A DNA stretch of 45,220 nucleotides from contig VHZZ01003581.1 of assembly GCA_009801015.1 (NCBI GenBank), positions 14,658 through 59,877 of the forward strand, given 5' to 3'. Origin of the DNA: Silene noctiflora. Its lineage: Eukaryota > Streptophyta > Magnoliopsida > Caryophyllales > Caryophyllaceae. Under the pieces are notes generated by a model. It made no database searches and was not told where the DNA came from. It saw only the letters and a list, made by a program, of their open reading frames with translations. Position 1 is the stretch's first letter, and each line of letters begins with the position of its first letter. Both the position numbers and the translations under genes were made by a program. Shown one piece after another: positions 36,801-45,220 of this stretch.

Positions 36801-39800
36801 TTCACCTACTTCCTCGCGATTATGGACAGTATTTTCAAAAGTGTCGGGTCTGGGCATAATCAAAGATCCTCCACCAAATTTTTCAGCTTGACGTACAACA
36901 TTTGTCCCTACTGTGGTTGGGCAAGACTCATCTTCAAGTTGCGGATTATTACGTGAATCCATGAGAAAAGAACCTTTCTTTTCATCAGAACTACTTGACT
37001 GAAGGTTGTGAATATCGTTACATATATGCACTCCAGCTTTCAAACTTTCAATCCAGTCTGATGCGGTTGAGTTTAAATCAACAAAAAGTTGAATTCCATC
37101 CTCACAACTAATATCATATGTGAAAGTAGGGAGCGAAGCTTCTGCAGTAGTACTTAAGACAGACGAGAAGGTATTCTCGACATCACCTGCACCACTATTG
37201 CTATCTCTCTGAAGTTGCGTCAAACGACCCATATCCTCGGAAACCTGCATTTGACAACGACCAAGTCAAGAATCACATCTTCAAAACTTTAAATTGAGCA
37301 AGTCTGCATTAGTCTTTAACATAAACCATAGCAGTCTACTAGTTCCACGTAATTTAATAATGTAACCTTGTTATTGACAAGTCAATCCATATGTCGCCTT
37401 CTCAATGGTGTAGATAGTCAGTACTCAGTAGCACTACCTCCATCCTGAATTTATCGTTCCCATCTGACTTCGGTAGTCAGCCGAAATCAACTGCGACTAT
37501 TAGTTTCTCTAAATATGGCACCAAATTAAAGTTAAACACTAACCATTAGTTTCTCCACGTTTCAAATTCGGCTACTTAAACTCAAGACACGTGAACGCTG
37601 TCCTAATAAGTAGTTGTACAATTATAGGGACACCTCTTTATAACAAAAATTCAATTAAATATTCGAGTCCCTGTAGCTTTACCCCTATTTTAGGAGAGCG
37701 TTCCGGTGTCTTGAATTTAAGAAGTCGAGTTTTACACATGGAGACACTAATGGTCAATGACTGTAGAATTTGGTGGCAGATTCGGAGAAACTAATTGACA
37801 AAATTCAACTAATAACCGGGTATGACACATAGACACACACTCGTGTAACAAACTTGTAGATGTGTCTAACTAACATAGTTGTCGAATGAACATCATGATA
37901 ATAAATTACAGATCAATGAGTGGCTGCAGATCTCAAGTTCTTCCCAGATAAATTTGCAGATGTGACTAACCTTGCAGCTTTGGAAATCATTTTGATCTGG
38001 ATCTCCATGCTTTAGGAATTGTCCAAAGCCATTGTGGGATGACATCTCTCTCAAATCTGAAAGCCAGCCAATGGAACCATGAATGTGTGATTTACAAGAC
38101 TAAAGGTAACAATCTGCTCTTTATATATATTAACTTTGCTTGACTCGAAGAGATGAGAGTAATACCAAACTAAGAAATCAGGTATTAAATTCCAACAACC
38201 TAGTTTCTATACAAGAACTAGGTATTAAATAAGATTGCAAATAGTCAATCATAAAAAAACAGCCAAAGAAAAACAGCAAAAACCTTATCAACATAAGATC
38301 AGACTTTGATAGAAAATTGAATCTGTTGATTCTAAGCAACGTATCTAGTTATCTGCATTTTTTTCATGTTTTAAAAAGACATGCGAAAAACAAGGGGCCT
38401 TATCAGAGTATACCTGTTCTCTTATTACCAGCCGAATTCATCCTCGCTCCAGGTTGAAGCTCTGACCACAGTGAAGAATAAGGATCACTTCTAGACACGT
38501 CCCATATGGTTTTTGAGCTAATATTCTTTTTCTGATTTAAAAAGAAGAAGAACGTTAATCACTAAACCCCTGAAAGGAAATGTATCAAGAATAGAACCTG
38601 CAGAGGCATGTGAAAAAAGGTGAATATTTAGGACCATCTTTGCTTCACTGTAAATGCTCAAATTCGACCGGAAAAATTCAATTAACTAAAGAAAGAATTT
38701 CATTTGGCGCCCATGATATTTATTGTTGGAAATCTTTTTAGGTTTCATATTCCACACAAGGCATACCTTTCATACATTCATAAATAAGGGAAACTATTCA
38801 GATGCCAATTGAAAGCGAAGAGTGATAGATTAAAAGGTATAGAATTCTCCCATAAAATTATTGAACATTCACTCACGCAACTATCTTATGCAGTGAATCC
38901 TCTCTGTCCAATTCTATTCTCAAAGTTCAGAACTCAAAAACCACACTGCAGTGTTGCACGAAGGCATTTGAAAAGAAAAGCTCAGTCCACACTGGCGAGT
39001 AAAATGCCATAACTTCTTTTTTGCCGTTTGGGTAAGCAATTGAAAGTAACCCTTAGTTTGAAAATGCGCAAGGCGCACCGAGGCGCTAAGGGGCCAAGGC
39101 GATGAGGCGCAAAGCGCAAGGCGAAGGCGCGCGCCTTTTGGACGCGAGGCGCCCTATTTTTAATAACAAATTTGTAATTTCCAAATACTTTTTTGGGCAA
39201 CAATAGCTTTTTTAGGAGTTTTCAAGTTGGCTAACATGTCAAGGAGTAAAGTTGCCAATAATGGGGAAAAGAAATGGTGAGCCATGTCTAAAAGATATGG
39301 AAAATGTGTACTAGTTAGCCTTGTTAGGTGAGTCTTGTCTAAAAGGCGCACCGAAAATGCATCGAGGCGTTTTGGCTAGTGCCTCATCCAAGGCGCGCTT
39401 TTTTAAACTATGAAGTAACCACATGGTATTTTAGGCATCAACTTGCACCCTCTCTCTTCTAGTAAAAATTGTGCCAAAAATGGATGTAAGCAACCCACTG
39501 GAACACATGAAAAGGTGGTATATGCTTTGGGCATTCACCAGGGAATACATTCGCAGTAAAAGATCTCAACATGGTAATGTAGGAACTTTACAGTCCTTCA
39601 TAGGGCTCTATGACAAAACGACAAAAGTTTCATTTCATGACCAATAGTTTCAAATCTTGGCAAATACTTCAAGTCTTCAACCTTCATTTAATCCTTCCCT
39701 TCACATACCACACAACTCGTTCTCACAAACAAACCCCAGCTTAGCATCTAGATTGAAAGGGGTTAAGGGGGTAAGGAAACCAACTAATAAGATGAAGATT

Positions 39801-40056
39801 AGAAAAATTGCGGCCATAAATAATCTGAGAACTCGGCTACGGAACAGCTCAAGTTTCTCAAATTTCAATACTGGATTTTACAAATTACGTTCGAAAAGTA
39901 GCACCAATATCAGCATAATACCTCTAGATAAAGGATCAAAGATGTTGCCATTTCAGAACTTGACTTGTTAGCAGGTAGCCCATATTTCTTGCACAAGCCT
40001 TGAAGATCTTTCCTTGAAAAGTTACGATACAAATCCTCCTCTTTCTTTTCTCCCAT
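33859..40056 (-). CDS. SAP-motif protein of unknown function
   Basis: Eight coding exons (40056-39922, 38531-38414, 38056-37971, 37244-35961, 35860-35823, 35419-35212, 34135-34076, 33888-33859) give 652 residues with consistent phases; a 5'UTR exon lies near 42,284-42,430. Residues 8-44 look like a SAP motif (FSRKDLQGLCKKYGLPANKS, then SSEMATSLILYLE), a helix-turn-helix that binds DNA in nuclear scaffold and repair proteins. The rest is low in hydrophobic stretches and rich in Ser, Asn and Gln, so probably disordered; one exon makes up 428 residues. A basic patch, SRRRSIRPFTK, lies near 613-623, followed by the short helix YKTKVEMLVKICEAVLY. The last exon (MSDPFNLDI) rests on a weak acceptor; an alternative ends near 33,660. 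A nuclear role is inference. Confidence 0.7.
34411..34501. mobile_element. Stowaway MITE in an intron of the SAP gene
   Basis: CTCCCTCCGCACA (34411-34423) pairs with TGTGTGGAGGGAG (34489-34501), flanked by TA on both sides. The inner arms (gttctcccatt-like / aatggagagaac) also pair, making the 91-bp element nearly a full hairpin. Confidence 0.9.
37499..37795. mobile_element. Foldback element with ~115-bp inverted arms
   Basis: The left arm from ATTAGTTTCTC (37499) and the right arm ending GAGAAACTAAT (37795) are reverse complements over about 115 bases at roughly 80% identity, including TCAAGACAC...GAACGCT...TCCTAA near the loop. Each arm also contains a second ATTAGTKTCTCC about 47 bases inward, so the arm itself carries an internal repeat. 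It lies in the intron between coding exons 3 and 4 of the SAP-motif gene. No convincing target duplication was found. Confidence 0.8.
39052..39412. mobile_element. hAT-like non-autonomous element (361 bp)
   Basis: An exact 8-bp duplication AAGTAACC flanks the element (39044-39051 and 39413-39420). Its ends, CTTAGTTTGAAAATGCGC and GCGCGCTTTTTTAAACTATG, are imperfect inverted repeats. An 8-bp duplication and such short ends fit the hAT superfamily. Both ends are a strikingly GC-rich run of 'aggcgc' words in AT-rich surroundings. It lies in the first coding intron of the SAP-motif gene. Confidence 0.85.
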
Positions 40057-40087
40057 ATGTTTCCAACAAAAGCAACAACATCTACAC

Positions 40088-42283
40088 CTGAGGAACCACC
40101 AGTTTAGCCCATTTAATTCGGTGACAGCTACCAATTATCTAGTCAATATATGTACAGATCATAAAATGAGACGTGAAAAAGTTTTATCAGATTCAAGTCC
40201 TCTCTTTGCAGTGAGGAGTCAGTCATTAATCATTACTGATCGCTCTCCCTTTTTCTAAGGTGTATTTGATTGTTTTAAAAATACGGCTAATCACATGAGG
40301 TATAGTGAGTATAGACAGGCTTTCCTGTTTAGTTTAGCTTTCCTTGTACACTCCAAAGAGAAGTGGCTTATGACTTGACCCACGACTTAAAAGAAAATCA
40401 AAAAGTTTGTTGAAGCGCATATTTAGGCATGTTAATGTCCACTCAAAACTCAAATGTATCAAATTCTGGTACAAATATTTTTTTTTTTTTTAAATAGTAT
40501 GAGTTTTGAAAATAACTATTATATATCCAGTTACTTATTTTGCATAGACGAAAACCGTTTCCAACTTGTAGCCCTTGTACAACAAGAAAGCTAAAACAAA
40601 AATAAGGGACATATTACAGCCTACAGTAAAAGGAAATGTAGTAAGTAGTAACTAAAGAAGCTTATTAGAGCAAGCACTCGTATGACGACGGAAAGCTATC
40701 CACGACAAATGAAATAGCCCTAACCGCACCCCCACCTCAAATACCCTCGGTAAATGGTTGGTGCTCGATGCGTAAAACAGACATGTAAGATCAACTATTC
40801 CCATCGAGACCTGAAAGAGTTGTTACTTTATTGATAATCAGCATCATTCTACTCCTGGCTTCCTTTTGACATCCATCGAGGAAAGATTGTTGCGCTTTTA
40901 AACTCATGAGTATTACAAGGTCCACAATATATGTTGTTCACTTGATGTTGAAGAAAGTTAAGACATTTTTAATCTGAAACAGAAGGTGACTATTAATATT
41001 TTTTAATTGATTGTTCCATCGAAGTGGAAGCTGGTTTGCCTCAAAAGGCATGAAGATTCAGAATGTCTACAATCGACAACTAATTGAGCATCTAAAGACT
41101 GTGTCAGGCATGTGCTTGTATAACCTTCTATTACAACAAGAGCGTAACAAAGTGATGACCTTTGTTAATTCATCATGGTAAGGAACCCATCGAATCACAG
41201 TTTTGATGATTCATAAGCTTTAACTCGTCTAGACAGCAACAAGCTGAATATGTAAACCTATCCCTAATTGGCATATCCACAAAACACTCAATGAGCTCAA
41301 TTACCACAATAAGAATACAAAACTGCTCTTCAATGAAGCAAAAACAAAAGCTCCTCACCGCCCCAAATTAGAACTCAATCACAAACAAATGATACAATGT
41401 CCAAACAATGTCAACTAGCACAGTGGGTAAAAGGGTACATTCAAGAACCCGGTTCAAAACCCGTTAAAGTATCGACCTTCAATGAAGCAAAACAAACCTC
41501 CCGCCCCCCCAAATTAGAACTCGATCACAAACAAACGATACAATGTCCAAACAATGTCAACTAGCTCAGCGGATAAAAGGGTACATTCAAGAACCCGGTT
41601 CAAAACCCATTAAAGTATAGACCTTCAATGAAGCAAAACAAAGCTCCCGCCACCCCAAATTAGAACTCAATCACAAACAAACGATACAATGTCCAAACAA
41701 TGTCAACTAGCTTAGCGGGTAAAAGGGTACATTCAACTATTCAAGAACCCGGTTCAAAACCCATTAAAGTATCGACCTTCAATTAAGCAAAAACAGTTCA
41801 AAACCCGCTAAAGTATCAACCTTCAATGAAGCAAAAACAAAAGCCCCCCAGCCACCCCAAATCACTCACAATCGAATGATACGTTCCCAAACAATGTCAA
41901 CTAGCTCAGCAGATAAAGCAGTACATTCAAAAACCCGGATCAAAACCCATTAAAGTATCAAACTTTAATCCCTTTACCCATCAAGACAACCAAGATTAAC
42001 CCTTAGAAAACACAATCATGATTAAGGCATGATAAAGCTATGAAATTAAACCCTGTTTTGTAATCAAGTTTCTTTCTTCCTAAAACAACACACAATCTAT
42101 CCCAAACCCAGAAAAATTCACACAGTTTCCCCCAATTACAATCACAAAACAAGAACACACACGATTAATCAACATAATATAAAGCATACCAACAAAATTA
42201 CAAAGATAATTAACCCAAATCAGAGCTAAAAAACAGTAAATATATATAAAATAAAACAGATTAATAAAGGGATTAGGGTGTAC
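40088..42283 (-). other. 5'UTR intron of the SAP-motif gene
   Basis: The donor is ttgatcag|gtacac (exon end 42284) and the acceptor is ttcctcag|gtgtag (exon start 40087), 31 bases before the start codon at 40056. At about 2.2 kb it is the longest intron of the gene and holds the tRNA-like tandem array. 40,141-41,320 shows no other feature. Confidence 0.5.
41329..41969 (+). repeat. Tandem array of ~147-bp tRNA-like units
   Basis: Units start with ttcaatgaagcaaaa (or ttcaattaag) at about 41,329, 41,478, 41,624, 41,778 and 41,822, with spacings of 149, 146, 154 and 44 bases; the fourth is truncated. Each full unit has an A-box-like site (41416, 41562, 41708, 41902; e.g. tagctcagcgg) and a B-box-like ggttcaaaacc (41451, 41597, 41751; ggatcaaaacc at 41937). 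They cannot fold as complete tRNAs but resemble SINE heads. Confidence 0.8.
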
Positions 42284-42430
42284 CTGATCAAGGGTATTGC
42301 AGAAAGTTGTGAAGAAGAGTGAAGAAAAAGGTAGAAAGTGAAGAAAGAGAAGGAGAAAGAGAGTGTCAAAGGGAAATCAAAGGGGTGGAAGAGAGAGAGA
42401 GAATGAGGTCAAGTACAGAAGAAGGGGAGT
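42284..42430 (-). promoter_or_regulatory. 5'UTR exon and promoter area of the SAP-motif gene
   Basis: On the minus strand this is a CT-rich leader (ctctctctctcttcc and ctttctccttctc) ending at the donor after 42,284, typical of plant TSS-proximal Y-patches. The transcription start is probably near 42,430. No clear TATA box is seen. Confidence 0.4.
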
Positions 42431-43040
42431 AGTGATGTATTTTTGTGTATTTTGAGGAGGAAAAATAAGGTAAAGATTTTAACAGTATAAAACTAACTCT
42501 ACATTCCATTTTTAGAAATGTATTGTACAATGTATTTCGAATGTTTTTTTTATTTCTTTAGGGCATCAAAAGATGAAATATCGTCACCGGGTATTGGGTG
42601 GTACGGAAGTGTGAAGGTATAATGATAGGTTTATCAAAGTAATGGATCTATAATACACACGGATATTATATGAGAGGGTGATATCGAGACTCAGTACCAT
42701 CTAATGAAACGTCGTTACACCATAAACATTTAAGAATGACTCTTGATGGGATTAGATTTGGCCATCTAGGAGTTGGGGTACTTAGATCAAAATGTAGAGT
42801 ATAGGGATACAAATAGATTGAAGATGGAGATAGATAATTGAGTATTTGATTATTAGTTACCGATTTAGGGTCAAATTTGTTATTGTAGGGTTAGTAACAA
42901 ATTTGTTTTTTTCGAATTTTATACATAAGGCGAGTCTATTAAAATGGTTTGATTTAGGAACCATTTGGCGACTTACTTATCTTATATAATTATACTTTGA
43001 ACGATTATTAAATTTCATGTGTCTTGGGATCCAATATAGG
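42431..43040. other. Spacer upstream of the SAP-motif gene
   Basis: AT-rich DNA, no open frame or repeat that I can support. Confidence 0.5.
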
Positions 43041-43215
43041 CGTAACCAAATGGGATTGGTCATGTAGTATTTACTCACCTCATCCTTTAACGGAAAAGTT
43101 AGGGATTCGATTAATTTACTATCTAGGTAGCCTTTTGCCTATTCTTGAGATCCCCGTGGCGAGGAAATACTCACTGTTGTTAATAGTAAACATCCCAATT
43201 TACACCAGAAAAAAG
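43041..43215 (+). mobile_element. SINE-like element, copy B
   Basis: It shares the head gtaaccaaatgg, the blocks ttactcacctcatc and agttagggattcga, and the tail caatttacaccagaaaaaag with the copy at 32,517. The 'a' run after tacaccag may be a short poly-A tail. It lies just downstream of the calmodulin-like gene. Confidence 0.5.
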
Positions 43216-43522
43216 ATCCAACACATGCGACTAATTGAGTAATAACCATGCATACACATATACATAATTAATAACTTTCTTAATTAAACAAGGGCAACAC
43301 ATAGCTGTATATAATTTTCAATTTTATTATCACATCTACAATGACGTAGAATTCACAACAATAAAAATCTTTAATGACCTTACGAGATCCAGTTACCAAG
43401 CTTACTAATAAGATCATTCTATATATGTTGTGAAACAACAAAATATAAAATTTACACCAACATTTTTCATCCAAAACTACAAAAATGAATTAATCACCTC
43501 ATAATAATAATTAACCTAGCTC

Positions 43523-43990
43523 TTAATTAAATGAAGCCAAACCACCCTCCTTCATCATTTTCTTAAACTCTTTAAAATTAACTCTTCCATCTCCATCAAC
43601 ATCAACCTTCATAATCATAAGTTTACAATCCTCTAAACTTCTACCTTGATTCAAACCAAGAGATTCAAGAACAAATCTAAGTTCATCAACAGAAATAAAT
43701 CCATCTCCATTTTTATCAAATATATTAAAAGCTTCCTTAATATCCTCCTCCTCATCTTGATCATCATCACCTTCCCTTTCCATAATAAGTTTATACAAGG
43801 ATTCGAACTCGTGACCATCGACACAACCGTCTCCGTTCATGTCGATTTGGTTGATCATTTGAGCTAGGTCATCGTTTGGAATAATTATGCCCATGTTACG
43901 TAAAGATGTGTTAAGTTCCCCCATTGTTATCCTCCCGTCACCATTTTGGTCGAACATGTCGAATACCCGCCTTACTTCCGCCATGTCCAT
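43523..43990 (-). CDS. Calmodulin-like protein with four EF hands
   Basis: A single exon encodes 155 residues, the usual size for plant calmodulin-like proteins of the CML3/5/7 type; such proteins bind Ca2+ and relay calcium signals to targets. Four complete 12-residue loops are seen: 14-25 ([12 protein letters not shown]), 50-61 ([12 protein letters not shown]), 92-103 ([12 protein letters not shown]) and 130-141 ([12 protein letters not shown]), all with Asp at position 1, Gly at 6 and Glu at 12, so all four should bind. The linker 72-83 is very acidic. The start [14 protein letters not shown] fits the family and no Met lies upstream in frame before a stop. There is no signal peptide, and no N-terminal Gly for myristoylation. 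The start could also be M3. Confidence 0.93.
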   Translation of the reverse strand: MDMAEVRRVFDMFDQNGDGRITMGELNTSLRNMGIIIPNDDLAQMINQIDMNGDGCVDGHEFESLYKLIMEREGDDDQDEEEDIKEAFNIFDKNGDGFISVDELRFVLESLGLNQGRSLEDCKLMIMKVDVDGDGRVNFKEFKKMMKEGGLASFN

Positions 43991-44164
43991 CGTGGATGTG
44001 GCGGTTTTGGTGGCGGTGTCGAAAATGGTGACGATGAGGAGGGAGGTGGAATGTGGGATGTATATTTTGGAAGTGTTGGTGTTGGAATGGCAAAAATGAA
44101 AAAAATGAGGGTGTTAAGTAGGAAAATAAAAGAAAATGGTATGGTTGACATTTTTTGGTGGATT

Positions 44165-44265
44165 GGTCAACAAGTGATTGGTAGGTTTTTAGTTTGAGGA
44201 AATTTTGGAAGGTAATTAGCAAAGGTGTGTGTTTTCTGCCTCAAATAAAATTGATGGATATATTT
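44165..44265 (-). promoter_or_regulatory. Upstream elements of the calmodulin-like gene
   Basis: On the minus strand a W-box TTGACC (44170-44165) with a following CCAAT-like caatcc, and a TATA-like aaatatatcc (44266-44257), lie 175-275 bases upstream of the start codon. W-boxes bind WRKY factors and are common before Ca2+-signalling stress genes; use here is inference. Confidence 0.3.
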
Positions 44266-44319
44266 CACTTACAAAGTTCTTGTATGTTTATTTACATATC
44301 ACCAAAACTTCATAGATAC

Positions 44320-44430
44320 GGTCTCTCAATAGTGTTATTGAGAGACCTCTCACATGATAAGGTGAGGGATCCATTGAATTTCTTTTTTCCCTATTATGTC
44401 TCCCACTAAATTAGTGGGAGACGGTCTCTC
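44320..44430. repeat. Cluster of perfect hairpins
   Basis: GGTCTCTCAATA-gtgt-TATTGAGAGACC (44320-44347) has a perfect 12-bp stem. GTCTCCCACTAA-a-TTAGTGGGAGAC (44398-44422) has another. A short CTCAC...GTGAG pair lies between, and GGTCTCTCA recurs directly at 44423. It is probably a MITE core; its outer ends are not clear. Confidence 0.7.
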
Positions 44431-44439
44431 AGAAGACCT

Positions 44440-45220
44440 ACATACCTATGTTATGAAGCCCATATATTTTAGCTGATTTAATCGGTAAAGTTACAAATAG
44501 TGATACTTATATTTGGTTCAAGATCTGATAGAATTATTTTTGCCCTAGTACCTCTCTCTAAGTCTCTATACACAATTTTTAAAAAACAAAAAACAAAAAA
44601 AAAGGAAAAATATGCTCCAAGTCTGAAATATATTATCGTATAAGTGCATTAAAATATATGTGAGTATTGTTATCTAGGTTATAATTTTACAATTTCTTAA
44701 ACTTTGCAGTCTCATTATAAAATCATTATTAAACTGGTCTATATTATACGTAAAAACCTTTCTTTTTTTTATCATATAATATGTAAGTTTGTAAATATCA
44801 AGCTCATAAACAAAATCCAACAACTATAAAAAAATATTTTAAAAATAATTGTAGTAGATTAATCTATAACTAGTTTAGACCCCGTGCAATAAATGCACGA
44901 TATATATAATTTTTTTAATAAATAAATTACTTATAAAATAATGATATTACATTAATTGTCCATATTTCTCGTTATTGTATTTTGCTTTGTTGAAAATAAA
45001 TCAAAAAAATTGAGTAATGTGCTGAAATGTATTTTAAATAAAATATTTAATTTCTTTCCATCACGAATGTAATAATAGTGATTTATAGTTTTGTTTTATA
45101 AGTAGTATGTGTCAAATCATTCTCTAATAATCCCCCTTACTACTAAGAGAATAAAAATTCTCTTAGTTTTCCCTCCAAAAGGCATCTAGCTAAATAAGGC
45201 AATAAGTAAAACTTTATTTC
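44440..45220. other. AT-rich right flank, no gene
   Basis: No open frame is convincing. At 44,878-44,910 a segment reading gaccccgtgcaataaatgca followed by cgatat resembles the end of a plant transposon family with a 'ccgtgca...tgcacg' hairpin; a related 'cccgtgtattttttgcacgg' occurs near 2,639-2,658. The element, if real, continues past the window. Confidence 0.35.

Noticed and set aside
37433-37470. Left end of a further Stowaway-like element (cactacctccatcctgaatt)
   Set aside because: No matching right end or TA duplication was found nearby, so it was not listed as an element.
39657-39971. 104-codon plus-strand open frame
   Set aside because: It runs antisense into the SAP-motif exon and otherwise lies in an intron; no family is recognised.
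41329-41969. CRISPR-like array or true tRNA cluster
   Set aside because: Units are ~147 bp in direct tandem with no unique spacers, and none can fold into a full cloverleaf; they are tRNA-like only at the A and B boxes.
43887-44222. Open frames antisense or out of frame to the calmodulin-like gene start
   Set aside because: They are shadows of the EF-hand coding sequence and its leader; the His-rich one has no supporting motif.

Overview
The window is nuclear DNA from a flowering plant, very probably a eudicot. It is AT-rich, its genes have many short exons with GT-AG introns, it carries Stowaway-type TA-flanked mini-transposons, and its proteins are plant-type (a chloroplast GUN4, a plant GCN2). 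Degenerate TGACCCR-rich dispersed repeats and the 'gtctctca' hairpins remind me of Caryophyllales genomes, but that is only an impression.

Layout. 1-1.73 kb: broken 3' end of a Ty3/gypsy retrotransposon (integrase plus a probable LTR), perhaps inserted into the first exon of a lost minus-strand gene. 2.83-8.73 kb (+): an 11-exon gene for a 267-residue, Cys-rich, membrane-anchored protein of the SPRING/C12orf49 (UPF0454) family, with a C-terminal module resembling the tail of GlcNAc-transferase V (MGAT5). 10.56-11.44 kb (+): single-exon GUN4, the chloroplast tetrapyrrole-binding activator of Mg-chelatase. 13.26-30.01 kb (-): a complete 29-exon GCN2 eIF2-alpha kinase gene (1238 residues: RWD, charged linker, kinase, HisRS-like, C-terminal domain), convergent with GUN4. 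32.28-32.35 kb (+): tRNA-Thr(UGU). 33.86-42.4 kb (-): a SAP-motif gene of unknown function with a 2.2-kb 5'UTR intron. 43.52-43.99 kb (-): an intronless four-EF-hand calmodulin-like protein.

The genes are not an operon or an obvious pathway cluster. Two are linked by the stress theme only loosely: GCN2 senses uncharged tRNA, GUN4 controls chlorophyll synthesis and plastid signalling. The SPRING-like protein is the most interesting: in animals the family promotes Site-1 protease maturation for the SREBP pathway; plants have Site-1 protease but no SREBP/SCAP, so a plant member suggests an older role.

Introns and spacers are full of small foldback elements: four Stowaway-like, a 361-bp hAT-like element with an 8-bp target duplication, a 297-bp foldback with ~115-bp arms, a purine/pyrimidine-skewed nested palindrome, a pair of SINE-like elements, and a tandem array of ~147-bp units with tRNA-like A and B boxes. 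One intronic inverted repeat covers a GCN2 splice acceptor exactly. All exon models were assembled by eye from reading frame, splice sites and family resemblance; no alignment or RNA evidence was available.
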